Assembly: GCF_022436705.1 (NCBI RefSeq)
Contig: NZ_JAKUHT010000001.1
Coordinates: 62,001 to 126,000 of the forward strand
Direction: 5' to 3'
From: Nocardioides sp. CFH 31398
GTDB taxonomy: Bacteria > Actinomycetota > Actinomycetes > Propionibacteriales > Nocardioidaceae
DNA length: 64,000 nt
Below, in pieces: positions 1 to 8,690 of this stretch. Made by a program: the position numbers and the translations under genes. The notes beneath the pieces are model-generated. The model was not told where the DNA came from, did not search any database, and saw only the letters and a list, made by a program, of their open reading frames with translations. The stretch's first letter is position 1. Each line of letters starts with the position of its first letter.

Positions 1-228
1 TCGAGCAGTGAGCGAGCCCTGGCGAGGGAGCGCGTCGAGACCGCCGTCCACGCAGAGGTGGTCGAGCGGTGAGCGAGCCCCGGCGAGGGAGCGCGTCGAG
101 ACCGCCGTCCACGGAGGGTGGTCGAGCGGTGAGCGAGCCCCGGCGAGGGAGCGCGTCGAGACCGCCGCCCACGCAGAGGTGGTCGAGCAGTGAGCGAGCC
201 CTGGCGAGGGAGCGCGTCGAGACCGTCG
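1..228. repeat. Four tandem ~60-bp REP-like units
   Basis: Four near-identical units begin at about 1, 62, 122 and 183 (periods 61, 60, 61). Each has a left arm reading GTGGTCGAGC and a right arm reading GCGTCGAGACC, separated by a GAGCGAGCC / GCGAGGGAGCG core that can fold back. The same element recurs singly at 664-708, 50429-50573 and 57777-57822. Short open frames crossing the array only translate the repeat and are not genes. From 229 to 328 I see no gene and no other clear signal apart from a weak GATCCT box six bases before the GIY-YIG start. Confidence 0.85.
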
Positions 229-328
229 TGATGGCCGCCGGCCCTCCACAGGCGCGCGCAGGCGCCGGCCCTCCACAACCGATCCGTCGCGGGCACCGCG
301 GGCTCACCGGCGCCGCGATCCTTCGACC

Positions 329-655
329 ATGAGCAGACGCGGATTCGCCTACATGCTCCGTTGCGCCGACGGCAGCTACTACGTCGGCAGCACGACCGAC
401 CTCGAGCTCCGACTCCATCAGCACAACGAGGGCCTGGGCGCGTCGCACACTCGCCACCGACGGCCGGTCGTCCTCGTGTGGCACGAGGAGTTCGACCGGG
501 TGGACGACGCCTTCGCTCGCGAGAAGCAGGTCCAGAACTGGTCCCGTGCGAAGCGCGAGGCCCTCATCCGCGGCGACTACACCGCGCTGCCGTCGTTGTC
601 GGAGCCCACCTCGAGGCGCCGTCGGCGGGAGATGGAGGCGGGGGAGGGCGGTTAG
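329..655 (+). CDS. GIY-YIG domain nuclease-family protein
   Basis: A 108-aa stand-alone GIY-YIG protein of the UPF0213/URI type. The signature strands are visible near the N-terminus as FAYMLRC and, about ten residues on, YYVGST, followed by the conserved basic region (LRLHQHNEG) and a later EKQVQNWSRAKREAL helix typical of these small proteins. Family members are putative DNA nucleases of uncertain cellular role. ATG 329 is chosen because the GIY motif lies directly after it; GATCCT at 317-322 lies six bases upstream and there is no obvious Shine-Dalgarno sequence, so the message may be leaderless. It is monocistronic and converges on fadE5. The C-terminus is a low-complexity Arg/Glu tail. 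Confidence 0.85.
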   Translation: MSRRGFAYMLRCADGSYYVGSTTDLELRLHQHNEGLGASHTRHRRPVVLVWHEEFDRVDDAFAREKQVQNWSRAKREALIRGDYTALPSLSEPTSRRRRREMEAGEGG

Positions 656-663
656 GCGCCGGC

Positions 664-708
664 GGTCTCGACGCGGTCGTCGCCGGGGCTCCTCCCTGCT
701 CGACCACC
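664..708. repeat. Single inverted copy of the REP-like element
   Basis: This 45-base segment starts GGTCTCGACGCGGTC and ends TGCTCGACCACC. It is the reverse-complement orientation of the element at 57777-57822. It lies between the convergent GIY-YIG and fadE5 genes, just before a hairpin terminator. Confidence 0.75.
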
Positions 709-757
709 TCAGGTGCTTCGTCGCCGAGGCGGCTGGTCGATCACCTCTGCAAACGCA

Positions 758-804
758 GAGGGAGTGCGATCCCAGCGCTCCAGGCACTGGGATCGCACTC
801 CCTC
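758..804. terminator. Bidirectional hairpin terminator
   Basis: Perfect 18-bp inverted repeat: arms 758-775 and 787-804 (GAGGGAGTGCGATCCCAG and its complement) with an 11-base loop. It sits between convergent genes, 23 bases past the fadE5 stop. There is no T-run, as is usual in high-GC actinobacteria. Confidence 0.8.
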
Positions 805-826
805 AGGAGGCGCGGTCGGGCTCAGG

Positions 827-2704
827 TCAGAACGAGGCCTCGTCCAGCTCCATGATCGACAGGTCGACCGACTCGGCGATGGCGCGCTCGGCGGAGACCT
901 TGGGGAGGACGTTCGCGGCGAAGAACTTCGCCGCCGCGACCTTGCCCTCGTAGAAGGCCTTGTCCTTGGCCGAGACCTCGCCGCCCAGGGCGTTCAGGGC
1001 GACCTCGGCCTGGCGCAGGAGCAGCCAGGCGCAGACGACGTCCCCGAGCACCATCAGCAGGCGCGAGGTGTTGAGGCCGACCTTGTAGACGTTGCGCAGG
1101 TCGCCGCCCTCGGCGTTCGGGTCGGCGGTCATGAGGTCGGTGATCATGTGGCCGACCAGCGCGTTGGCGTCCTCGAGGGCGGTGGCGAGCAGGCCGCGCT
1201 CGACCTTGAGCCGGCCGTTGCCGGCCTCGGAGGCGACGAACGCGCCGATCTCCTTGGCGACGTGACCGAGTGCCTGTCCCTGGTCCTTCACGACCTTGCG
1301 GAAGAACAGGTCCTGGCCCTGGATCGCGGTGGTGCCCTCGTAGAGGGTGTCGATCTTGGCGTCCCGGACGTACTGCTCGAGCGGGTACTCCGCGAGGAAG
1401 CCCGACCCGCCGAAGGTCTGCAGCGACTCGGTGCCCAGCAGCACCCAGGAGCGCTCCGAGCCGTAGCCCTTGACGATCGGCAGCAGCAGGTCGTTGACCT
1501 TCTCCGCCATCTCGTCGCGCTCCCCGGCGTACGTCGCCTGCTGCACGCGGTCCTGCCAGGTCGCCGTGTAGAGCACCAGGGCGCGCATGGCCTCGGCGAA
1601 CGCCTTCTGCGTCATCAGCGAGCGACGGACGTCGGGGTGGTGGGTGATGGTCACGCGCGGGGCGGTCTTGTCCGCGGCGCGGGTGAGGTCGGCGCCCTGG
1701 ACGCGGGACTTCGCGTAGTCGAGGGCGTTCAGGTAGCCGGCCGACAGCGTGGCGATGGCCTTGGTGCCGACCATCATGCGGGCGTTCTCGATCACCTGGA
1801 ACATCTGCGCGATGCCCTGGTGGACCTCGCCGACCAGCCAGCCGCGGGCGGGCTCGCCGCCGCCGACGGACGGGTCGCCGAAGGTGACCTCGCACGTGTT
1901 GGAGACCTTCAGACCCATCTTGTGCTCGACGTTGGTGACGTGGGCGCCGTTGCGCTCGCCGGTCAGCTCGCCGGTCTCGGGGTCGAAGTGCCACTTCGGC
2001 ACGATGAACATCGACAGGCCCTTGGTGCCCGGCCCGCCGGCGCCCTCGACGCCCACGGGGCGGGCGAGGACGAGGTGGATGATGTTCTCGTGCAGGTCGG
2101 ACTCGGCCGACGTGATGAACCGCTTGACGCCCTCGATGTTCCAGGTGCCGTCGTCGTTCTGCGTGGCCTTCGAGCGGCCGGCGCCGACGTCGGAGCCGGC
2201 GTCCGGCTCGGTGAGCACCATCGTGGCGCCCCAGCCGCGCTCGACCATGATCTCGGCGATCCGCTTGTCGCGGTCGGTGCCGTTGCGGTGGACGACGGAG
2301 GCGAAGCTCGGGCCGGCGGCGTACATCCACACCGGGGCGTTGGCGCCCAGGACCATCTCGGCGACCGCCCAGTTCAGGGACGACGGCGCCGGGGTGCCGC
2401 CGAGCTCCTCGGGGATCTGGAGGCGGAACCACTCGGCGTCCATCCAGGCCTGGTAGCTCTTCTTGAACGACGCCGGCACGTCGGCGGTGCCGGTGGTCGG
2501 GTCGAAGGCCGGGGGGTTGCGGTCGGCGTCGACGTACGACGCCGCGAGGTCCTCGCGGGAGAGCCGGTCGACCTCGGCGAGGATCGAGCGGGCGGTCTCG
2601 CCGTCGACGTCCTCGAAGGGCCCGGTGCCCAGCACCTCGTCGCGCCCGAGGACCTCGAAGAGCGTGAACTCGATGTCGCGCAGGTTCGTCTTGTAGTGGG
2701 TCAC
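827..2704 (-). CDS. fadE5: Acyl-CoA dehydrogenase, FadE5-type
   Basis: A 625-aa flavoprotein that introduces the alpha-beta double bond in acyl-CoA, the first step of beta-oxidation. It resembles mycobacterial FadE5 from end to end: N-terminus (M)[19 protein letters not shown], flavin-binding segment [16 protein letters not shown], a long conserved middle ([19 protein letters not shown]), and the closing [10 protein letters not shown]. The catalytic glutamate is the E of [12 protein letters not shown]. It is longer than ordinary ~390-aa acyl-CoA dehydrogenases because of the extra C-terminal domain of this subfamily. The start is GTG 2704, fixed by homology. It is monocistronic, with a long dyad upstream (2731-2764) that probably serves as a repressor site. 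The symbol follows the mycobacterial name. Confidence 0.93.
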   Translation of the reverse strand: MTHYKTNLRDIEFTLFEVLGRDEVLGTGPFEDVDGETARSILAEVDRLSREDLAASYVDADRNPPAFDPTTGTADVPASFKKSYQAWMDAEWFRLQIPEELGGTPAPSSLNWAVAEMVLGANAPVWMYAAGPSFASVVHRNGTDRDKRIAEIMVERGWGATMVLTEPDAGSDVGAGRSKATQNDDGTWNIEGVKRFITSAESDLHENIIHLVLARPVGVEGAGGPGTKGLSMFIVPKWHFDPETGELTGERNGAHVTNVEHKMGLKVSNTCEVTFGDPSVGGGEPARGWLVGEVHQGIAQMFQVIENARMMVGTKAIATLSAGYLNALDYAKSRVQGADLTRAADKTAPRVTITHHPDVRRSLMTQKAFAEAMRALVLYTATWQDRVQQATYAGERDEMAEKVNDLLLPIVKGYGSERSWVLLGTESLQTFGGSGFLAEYPLEQYVRDAKIDTLYEGTTAIQGQDLFFRKVVKDQGQALGHVAKEIGAFVASEAGNGRLKVERGLLATALEDANALVGHMITDLMTADPNAEGGDLRNVYKVGLNTSRLLMVLGDVVCAWLLLRQAEVALNALGGEVSAKDKAFYEGKVAAAKFFAANVLPKVSAERAIAESVDLSIMELDEASF

Positions 2705-2730
2705 GGATCCACCTTCTCGATCGGGATGTG

Positions 2731-2764
2731 GAAGTTACCGACGAGTCTACCCATCAGTAACTTC
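2731..2764. promoter_or_regulatory. Dyad operator upstream of fadE5
   Basis: Arms GAAGTTACCGA (2731-2741) and TCAGTAACTTC (2754-2764) are inverted repeats with one mismatch in 11, 12 bases apart, starting 27 bases upstream of the fadE5 start. A further half-site TCAGTAACTT lies at 2850-2859 in front of the divergent tauE-like gene. The shape fits a TetR-family fatty-acid repressor site, but no such regulator is in the window. Confidence 0.6.
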
Positions 2765-2925
2765 GCGGCAAGACCTGTCCTGGAGGCCCCGCGACACGCC
2801 GTCCGGGGGCGCGGAGTTGACAGGCGGAATCTGCCTCATCTCTACTAAGTCAGTAACTTGACCTAGCAGATCGACTTAGCGGCCTCGGGACCCGCCGATC
2901 GCCCTCACCCGAAGGACATCTCTCC

Positions 2926-3822
2926 ATGCGCAAGATCATCGTCGTCGCCCTCGTCGGGCTGCTCGCGCAGCTCGTCGACGGCTCGCTGGGGATGGCGTAC
3001 GGCGTCACCTCGACCACGATCCTCCTCGCCGCCGGCGTCGCGCCGGCCGCCGCGTCGGCCGCCGTCCACTTCTCGGAGATCGGCACCTCGCTGGTCTCCG
3101 GCGCCTCGCACGCCAAGTTCGGCAACGTGGACTGGCGCACCGTCGGCATCCTCGCCGTCCCCGGTTTCGTCGGGGCCTTCGCCGGCGCGACGTTCCTGTC
3201 GAACCTGGACGGCGACGCCGCCAAGCCGCTGGTCGCCTTCATCCTGTTCAGCCTCGGCGTCTACGTGATCTACCGCTTCCTGCGCCTCGGTGGCCGTCGT
3301 CCGGAGTTCAGGTCGCGTCCGTCGGCCTTCTTCCTCGCGCCCATGGGCCTGTTCGGCGGCGCGCTCGACTCCATCGGCGGTGGTGGCTGGGGCCCGGTCG
3401 GGACGACGTCCCTGCTGTCCTCGGGCCGCCTGGAGCCACGCAAGGTCGTCGGGTCGATCGACACCTCGGAGTTCGTCGTCGCGGTCGGCGGCTCGCTCGG
3501 GTTCATCCTGGCCCTGGGCTCGCAGGGCATCCCGTGGGAGTTCGCGCTCGCCCTCCTGGTCGGCGGCGTCATCGCGGCCCCGATCGCCGCGTGGCTGGTC
3601 AAGCACCTCGCCGCCCGCGTCCTGGGCGTCGCGGCCGGTGGCCTGATCGTGGTGACCAACGTCAAGACGCTCGCCGAGGCCGCCGGCGCCTCCGGACTGT
3701 CCCTGTGGTCCGGTCTGGCCTTCCTCGCCGTCCTGTGGGTCGTGGGCATCGTCTGGGCGGTCCAGCAGGAGCGCGCCGCCCGCGAGACCGCGCGCCTCGA
3801 GGAGGCGTACGCCGGCTCCTGA
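2926..3822 (+). CDS. Sulfite exporter TauE/SafE-family membrane permease
   Basis: A 298-aa polytopic membrane protein. It has the TauE/SafE pattern of two homologous halves, each beginning with a small-residue-rich helix: DGSLGMAYGVTSTTILLAAG near residues 20-40 and GGALDSIGGGGWGPVGTTSLL near 145-165. About eight hydrophobic segments can be counted. The family exports or imports organosulfonates, sulfite and other small anions; the substrate here is unknown. ATG 2926 follows an AAGGA ribosome site. An Rrf2 regulator starts 128 bases downstream. Rrf2 proteins such as CymR often control sulfur genes, so a sulfur-related role is a reasonable inference. Confidence 0.85.
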   Translation: MRKIIVVALVGLLAQLVDGSLGMAYGVTSTTILLAAGVAPAAASAAVHFSEIGTSLVSGASHAKFGNVDWRTVGILAVPGFVGAFAGATFLSNLDGDAAKPLVAFILFSLGVYVIYRFLRLGGRRPEFRSRPSAFFLAPMGLFGGALDSIGGGGWGPVGTTSLLSSGRLEPRKVVGSIDTSEFVVAVGGSLGFILALGSQGIPWEFALALLVGGVIAAPIAAWLVKHLAARVLGVAAGGLIVVTNVKTLAEAAGASGLSLWSGLAFLAVLWVVGIVWAVQQERAARETARLEEAYAGS

Positions 3823-3838
3823 ACCACCCTGCGCCGCC

Positions 3839-3881
3839 CGGGCCCGGGCCGTGCCCCAGCGGGGGTGACGGCCCGGGCCCG
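3839..3881 (+). terminator. GC-rich hairpin terminator
   Basis: Perfect 14-bp inverted repeat, arms 3839-3852 (CGGGCCCGGGCCGT) and 3868-3881, with a 15-base loop. It lies 16 bases after the TauE/SafE stop codon and before the Rrf2 gene. Confidence 0.75.
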
Positions 3882-3950
3882 AGGAGCGCCCGCGCGCCCG
3901 CAGGCGCGTTCGTCGCCTGCTCGGCTCGGCTCCTCTGACAGACTTGCCCC

Positions 3951-4409
3951 ATGCGCGTCTCAGCCAAGGCCGACTACGCACTGCGGGCGTTGATCGAGAT
4001 GACGCGCAGTGACGACAGCCGTCCCGTCAGCGCGGAGGAGCTGGGACGTCGCCAGGAGATCCCGCACGGGTTCCTGCAGGCGATCCTCGCCGACCTCCGT
4101 CGCGCCGGTGTCGTGGTGTCGCAGCGCGGCCAGTCCGGCGGCTGGCGGCTGGCCCGCAAGCCGGCCGACGTGTCGGTGGCGGACGTGATCCGCGCCGTCG
4201 ACGGTCCGCTGGTCTCCGTCTACGGCCTGCGGCCCGAGGCGGTGACGTACAACGAGTCCGCCGAGGTGCTCCAGCACGTCTGGATCGCCGCGCGGCGCTC
4301 CCTGCGCGACGTGTTCGAGCAGGTGAGCATCGAGCAGCTCTCCGCCGGCGAGCTGCCCGAGGCGGTCACGAAGAGGACCGCCGACGAGGACGCCTGGGCG
4401 CCTCACTGA
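3951..4409 (+). CDS. Rrf2-family transcriptional regulator
   Basis: A 152-aa winged-helix regulator. The N-terminus MRVSAKADYALRALIEM is the classic Rrf2 opening, and the wing GVVVSQRGQSGGWRLAR matches the family DNA-binding motif. The three cysteines that hold the Fe-S cluster in IscR/NsrR are absent, so it is more like CymR or cluster-free Rrf2 members. It has no clear Shine-Dalgarno; a CAGACT box sits six bases before ATG 3951, so it may be leaderless. It probably controls itself and perhaps the upstream TauE/SafE gene, although a hairpin separates the two. Confidence 0.85.
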   Translation: MRVSAKADYALRALIEMTRSDDSRPVSAEELGRRQEIPHGFLQAILADLRRAGVVVSQRGQSGGWRLARKPADVSVADVIRAVDGPLVSVYGLRPEAVTYNESAEVLQHVWIAARRSLRDVFEQVSIEQLSAGELPEAVTKRTADEDAWAPH

Positions 4410-4416
4410 GGTCGCG

Positions 4417-5421
4417 TCAGCGGGTCGGGACCCGGTGACGGAGTAGCCGTCGTCGACCGGTGTGCGGAGCCGAGGCGCTGACCCGCAGCCGAGCGTTCTC
4501 CCGCCGCAGCCCCTCGAGCTGGCTCAGGGCGTCGGCGAGCGCGTCGCCGGCGAGGTGCAGGCGGTCGTCGGCGGTGAGGTCGGCGAGCGTCGCGGCCTCG
4601 TCCTCGACGTCGGCGGGGCAGGGGGCGACGAGCGCGTCCGGGTCGCCGTGGACGTCGTACGGCGAGGCGCGGAGGGCGTCGGCCCAGTCGCGGCCCTCGG
4701 TGCGCATCGCGGCCAGGACCGTCGACGGCAGGGCGCGCGGCCGGGAGGCCGGGGTGGCGGCCAGGGTGCCGAGGAGGGCGCGCGTGCCGAGGAGCGTGCC
4801 GAGCGACCGGCCGACCTGCTGGACCCGGTGGCGCTCGTCGCCGGACGCCACGACGACGTGCACCCGGTGCGCCGGGACGTGTGCGCCCCACCGCTCGAGG
4901 ACGCCCGGGAGGTGGTGGGCGGCCCACCAGCGTCGCGCCTGCTCGTGACCGGGGCCGGACTGCTCGAGGCGGTCCCGGAAGCGCAGCAGGGGCATCGGCC
5001 GGTCCTCGGCGACGGCGGCGGTCCAGGCGCGGGCGAGGAGGTCCGCGGGGTCGGCCGCGACCACGACGAGGTGCACGGTGAAGCCCGCGAGCGCGTCGAG
5101 GGTCAGCGCCACCTGGTCGGACGTGGCGGCGGCGAGCCCGTCCTCGGCGAGGACGGCGTTGCGGGGGCGGGCGCGGTACGCCGTGCGCCACACGCCCTCC
5201 CAGGTGCCCTCGACGTCGCGCCGGGCCAGGCCGGCGGCGGCGAGCGCGTCGCCGTCCCGGGTGAGCTCGAGGACGGCACGGCGGCTGACGTCGGGGGTGG
5301 CGGCGATCCGGTGTCCGGCGACGGACAGCGAGTCGGCGTGCTCGACGAGCAGGTCGGCGACGGTCCCGGAGCCGAGGGCGCCCGGGAGGCCGAGGCACAG
5401 GAACGCGGTACGGCGGGCCAT
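4417..5421 (-). CDS. Sulfotransferase-like hypothetical protein
   Basis: A 334-aa protein. The N-terminal segment TAFLCLGLPGALGSGTVADLL resembles a degenerate 5'-PAPS phosphate loop (family form: hGLPKTGTTxLQ), and the C-terminal RDWADALRASPYDVHGDP stretch is of a kind seen after the core in actinobacterial sulfotransferase-like proteins. The usual Lys and Thr of the P-loop are not present, so catalytic activity is doubtful. It ends in a Leu-rich heptad-like segment (LADALSQLEGLRRENARLRV) that may form a coiled coil. ATG 5421 is preferred to upstream in-frame starts because the beta-strand and loop begin there. It converges on the Rrf2 gene with a 7-base gap. Function unproven. Confidence 0.55.
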   Translation of the reverse strand: MARRTAFLCLGLPGALGSGTVADLLVEHADSLSVAGHRIAATPDVSRRAVLELTRDGDALAAAGLARRDVEGTWEGVWRTAYRARPRNAVLAEDGLAAATSDQVALTLDALAGFTVHLVVVAADPADLLARAWTAAVAEDRPMPLLRFRDRLEQSGPGHEQARRWWAAHHLPGVLERWGAHVPAHRVHVVVASGDERHRVQQVGRSLGTLLGTRALLGTLAATPASRPRALPSTVLAAMRTEGRDWADALRASPYDVHGDPDALVAPCPADVEDEAATLADLTADDRLHLAGDALADALSQLEGLRRENARLRVSASAPHTGRRRLLRHRVPTR

Positions 5422-5605
5422 GCCGCCAGCGTCCGTGGGCCGGGTGAACAGCGGGCGACATCGGCCTGACCCGCCGTCGAGGGCTCCGGGAACGACGTTG
5501 TCCACAGGGGGCTGTGGAGAAGTGACCGGATCGAGACGCCCCCTGTGGACGAACCCGTCGGCTCGCGGCCGCGGGCTGTCGGTGGCGAGTGGGAACCTGG
5601 ATGAC

Positions 5606-6820
5606 GTGGAGGCGGCGACCGGCGAGGCGACGATCCTCCACGCCGACCTCGACGCCTTCTACGCCTCGGTCGAGCAGCGCGACGACCCCCGGTTGCGGGG
5701 TCGTCCGGTGATCGTCGGTGGGGGAGTGGTGCTCGCCGCCAGCTACGAGGCCCGCGCCCGGGGCGTGCGGACGGCCATGGGCGGTCGCGAGGCGCTGCGC
5801 CTGTGCCCGGAGGCGCTCGTCGTCCCGGCGCGCATGGAGGCGTACTCGGCGGCCAGCAAGGAGGTGTTCGCGGTCTTCCGTGACACGACCCCGCTGGTCG
5901 AGCCGGTGTCGATCGACGAGGCCTTCCTGGAGGTGGGCGGTCTGCGACGCAGCGTCGGCACCCCGGTCGAGGTGGCCGCGCGGCTGCGCCGCCGGGTGCG
6001 CGCCGAGGCGGGCCTGCCGGTGAGCGTGGGCATCGCCCGCACGAAGTTCCTGGCCAAGGTCGCCAGCGGCAGCGCCAAGCCGGACGGCCTCCTGCTCGTG
6101 CCGCCGGACGGCGAGGACGCGTTCCTCCTGCCGCTGCGCGTCGAGCGCCTCTGGGGCGTCGGCGCGAAGACGGCCGAGAAGCTGCACCGTCTCGGGCTGA
6201 CGACGGTCGCCGACGTCCTCGCGCTCGACGAGCAGACCCTCGGTGCGACGGTCGGGCCGGCGGCGGCCCGCCACCTCCACGCCCTGGTCCGCCACCGCGA
6301 CCCGCGCTCGGTGTCGAGCGGGCCGAGCCGTCGTTCCATCGGGTCGCAGCGCGCCCTCGGCCGCCGCGCGCGGAGCCCCGAGGAGCTCGACGTCATCCTC
6401 GCGGGCATCGTCGACCGCCTCGCTCGGCGCCTGCGCGGCGGCGACCGCGACACCGGGACCGTCGTGCTGCGGCTGCGGTACGGCGACTTCACCCGCGCCA
6501 CCCGCTCGCACACGCTGCCGGTGCCCACCCGGCGTACGTCGACGCTGCTGGGTGTCGCCCGCTCCCTGCTCGCCGCCGAGCAGGCGCGCATCACCGAGAA
6601 GGGCCTGACCCTGCTGGGGCTGTCGTTCTCGAACCTGGCGGTCGGGGTGGGGGAGCAGCTCGAGCTGTCGACCGACGACGAGCCCGACCCCGCGCAGGCC
6701 TCGCTGGACACGGCGCTCGACAAGGTCCGGGACCGCTTCGGGCAGGCCAGCGTCGCCCGCGCGACGCAGATCGGTCGCGACCAGGGCATCTCGAGCCCGG
6801 TCCTGCCGGAGCACGAGTGA
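5606..6820 (+). CDS. dinB: DNA polymerase IV (Y-family)
   Basis: A 404-aa translesion DNA polymerase. The catalytic carboxylates are visible: ILHADLDAFYASVEQ (first Asp) and SIDEAFLEVG (Asp-Glu pair), with the VPARMEAYSAASKEV and VSVGIARTKFLAKVAS motifs, a helix-hairpin-helix region (LWGVGAKTAEKLHRLGL), and the little-finger domain after residue ~240. No beta-clamp peptide of classic QL(S/D)LF form is clear at the C-terminus. GTG 5606 is chosen because it begins 7 residues before the conserved ILHADLD strand; GTG 5582 is an in-frame alternative. I see no LexA box just upstream. It is followed closely by a lipoprotein gene. Confidence 0.92.
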   Translation: MEAATGEATILHADLDAFYASVEQRDDPRLRGRPVIVGGGVVLAASYEARARGVRTAMGGREALRLCPEALVVPARMEAYSAASKEVFAVFRDTTPLVEPVSIDEAFLEVGGLRRSVGTPVEVAARLRRRVRAEAGLPVSVGIARTKFLAKVASGSAKPDGLLLVPPDGEDAFLLPLRVERLWGVGAKTAEKLHRLGLTTVADVLALDEQTLGATVGPAAARHLHALVRHRDPRSVSSGPSRRSIGSQRALGRRARSPEELDVILAGIVDRLARRLRGGDRDTGTVVLRLRYGDFTRATRSHTLPVPTRRTSTLLGVARSLLAAEQARITEKGLTLLGLSFSNLAVGVGEQLELSTDDEPDPAQASLDTALDKVRDRFGQASVARATQIGRDQGISSPVLPEHE

Positions 6821-6849
6821 GGCGGTACCGCACGGGGGAACCTCCCGGC

Positions 6850-7776
6850 ATGACGAGTCGAGGGGCGACCGTGCTCGCCCTCGTCGTCCTCGTCATCACG
6901 GTCGGCCTCGCGGCCGGGTGCGGCGCGGACGCCCCCGGACCGGCCGCGGCCACCGGCGTCGCGTGGGCGGACGGCGACCGGATCCGCCTGGCGTCCGGCG
7001 CGGAGCGGCGGGTCGACGGTGAGGTGCTGTGGTTCGCCGAGACCACCGCGGGGGTCGCCTACCTGCCCGCGACCCAGGGTGGCTCCACCGACGGCGGCGA
7101 CCCGTTGGGCTCGCCGCTGCTCCTCGACGACGGCCGCGGCGACCCGCTCGAGCTCGCCGCCGACGCGTCCGCGCCCGTCGCCTCGCCCGACGGGCGCTGG
7201 CTCGCGTGGAACGAGCTGGACACCGAGCAGCGCCAGGTGCGGCTCGACCTCGTGCTGTACGACGTGACCACCGGCGAGCGGAGCAGGCCGTTCCCGCCGG
7301 ACACCGGGCTGCGGGCCACCCGGCTGACCGACACGGTCGCCTACGTCACGACGTTCGACGAGGTCCTCGTCCTCGACCTGGCCACCGGCGCGAGCCGTCC
7401 GGCCCGCGGCGCCGCCCGCGACGTCCTCGACGTTGCCGCGCTCAGCAGCCCCGACGGACGGTGGCGCACCGACGTCCGCGGCGAGGCGGCCGGCGTCGTG
7501 TCGGCGGACGGCGACCCGGTCGAGCTCGACCTCCCCGGCCCCGAGCTCCTCCGGCCCCGCTGGATCGACGACGACACCGTCGTCGGCGTCGTCCCCGACG
7601 TCCCCACCGAGGAGCTCGCGACGGGGGAGACGACCGGCGCCGACCTCGTCGCCTGCGACGTCCCGGCCGGCACCTGCGGCGTCGTCCCCGGCACCCGCGA
7701 CCGCACGATCCTCCTCCCCGACACCGAGGAACCCACCCAGGTCTCCGCCTCCGGGCCCTCCGGCTACGAGGACTGA
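6850..7776 (+). CDS. Secreted lipoprotein, probable beta-propeller
   Basis: A 308-aa lipoprotein. The signal peptide MTSRGATVLALVVLVITVGLA is followed by lipobox AAGC, giving an N-terminal lipid-modified Cys. The mature part has repeated blocks of the form (S)PDGRW with flanking beta-strand patterns (VASPDGRWLAWNEL, LSSPDGRWRTDV), suggesting a TolB- or WD40-like propeller. ATG 6850 is chosen because it starts the signal peptide; an in-frame GTG at 6817 overlapping the dinB stop would add 11 charged residues. The specific function is unknown. Confidence 0.75.
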   Translation: MTSRGATVLALVVLVITVGLAAGCGADAPGPAAATGVAWADGDRIRLASGAERRVDGEVLWFAETTAGVAYLPATQGGSTDGGDPLGSPLLLDDGRGDPLELAADASAPVASPDGRWLAWNELDTEQRQVRLDLVLYDVTTGERSRPFPPDTGLRATRLTDTVAYVTTFDEVLVLDLATGASRPARGAARDVLDVAALSSPDGRWRTDVRGEAAGVVSADGDPVELDLPGPELLRPRWIDDDTVVGVVPDVPTEELATGETTGADLVACDVPAGTCGVVPGTRDRTILLPDTEEPTQVSASGPSGYED

Positions 7777-7778
7777 CC

Positions 7779-7989
7779 GTCGAGTCGGCACATCTGCGCA
7801 GCTGTACGGCGTCGAGTCGGCACATCTGCGCAGCTGTGGGGCGTCGAGTCGGCACATCTGCGCAGCTGTCGGTCACGGCTAGTGCCGACCCGACCCCTCC
7901 GAGGTGCGCAGACGTGCCGACTCGAGCCCTCTGAGGTGCGCAGACGTGCCGACTCGAGCCCTCTGAGGTGCGCAGACGTGCCGACTCGA
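7779..7989. repeat. Mirror-image array: three direct then three inverted copies
   Basis: Three direct copies of a 27-base unit (core GTCGGCACATCTGCGCAGCT) start at 7779, 7811 and 7843, exactly 32 bases apart. After a degenerate half copy near 7881, three copies in the opposite orientation (core GTGCGCAGACGTGCCGACTC) start at 7901, 7933 and 7965, again 32 apart. The whole forms a large dyad between the convergent lipoprotein and DUF2461 genes. From 7990 to 8051 nothing further is seen. Confidence 0.9.
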
Positions 7990-8051
7990 CTACCTGACGA
8001 CCCCGCGGCGGTCGACGACACCGACGAGGGCGACGTCCGCGGGCGCCGACG

Positions 8052-8690
8052 TCATCCGAGGTCCTCCAGCCGCGCCGCGACCCACTCCACGAGGGGTCGC
8101 AGGCGGAGCCAGTCCTCGCGGACGCGGTCGGCCAGGTCGGGGGTGTGGATGACGGGCTCGAAGCCGTAGGAGCGGCCCATCGCCAGCGACTTGTGGCGCA
8201 GCAGGTCGATGCGGGGGTGGTCCGACGACCAGCCCCGCGGGGTGGTCTTCAGCTGCTCCCCGGACCGCTCGAACCCCTCGGCCTCCAGCGAGGCCAGGAG
8301 GCGCTCGAGCTCACGACCGGAGTGCTCGGCGTCGATGGCGTCGCGGATCCGCGCCAGGTCGGGCGCCTCGGCGCGGTAGAACCCACCGCCGACCCGGACG
8401 CCGGGGGCGCCGACCTGCACGTACCAGCCGCACGACGGCCCGGCGGCCACGAACGCCCCCTGGTGCGTCTTGTACGGCGTCTTGTCCTTCGCGAACCGCA
8501 CGTCCCGGTAGGGCCGGAAGACCTTCGCCTTCCCGAACTCCGCCTCGAGCGAGGCGCACAGCGCGAGCATCGGCGCGCGCACCGACTCGTCGTACGTCGC
8601 CCGGTGCTGCTCCCAGAACGCCCGGGTGTTCTCGACCTCGAGGTCGTCGTAGAAGTCGAGGGCGGCGACGGGGAAGCCGGAGAAGGTCAC
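8052..8690 (-). CDS. DUF2461 family protein
   Basis: A 212-aa protein of the DUF2461 family, whose function is unknown. Visible family features are FSGFPVAALDFYDDLEVENTR at the N-terminus (family form: FxxxxLxFLxxLxxNNxRxWF), FRPYRDVRFAKDKTPYKTHQGAF in the first third, and WYVQVGAPGVRVGGGFYRAE. GTG 8690 is chosen because the motif begins there; GTGA overlaps the stop of the SRPBCC gene, indicating translational coupling. It converges on the mirror-image repeat array. Confidence 0.85.
   Translation of the reverse strand: MTFSGFPVAALDFYDDLEVENTRAFWEQHRATYDESVRAPMLALCASLEAEFGKAKVFRPYRDVRFAKDKTPYKTHQGAFVAAGPSCGWYVQVGAPGVRVGGGFYRAEAPDLARIRDAIDAEHSGRELERLLASLEAEGFERSGEQLKTTPRGWSSDHPRIDLLRHKSLAMGRSYGFEPVIHTPDLADRVREDWLRLRPLVEWVAARLEDLG

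Noticed and set aside
69..332. Small frame encoding repeated GERAPARERVETA-type peptides
   Set aside because: It is only a translation of the tandem REP-like array.
713..2848. Very long open frame (over 700 codons) on the plus strand
   Set aside because: It is the antisense shadow of fadE5, whose minus-strand product aligns to a known family throughout. The plus-strand translation is repetitive Gly/Ala/Arg/Val/Leu with no domain.
5421..5606. LexA-controlled promoter for dinB
   Set aside because: I looked for a CGAAC-N4-GTTCG type box in the upstream region and found none that fits.
7779..7989. CRISPR array
   Set aside because: The 32-bp period is suggestive, but the 'spacers' are only about 5 bases, half the units are inverted, and no cas genes are present.
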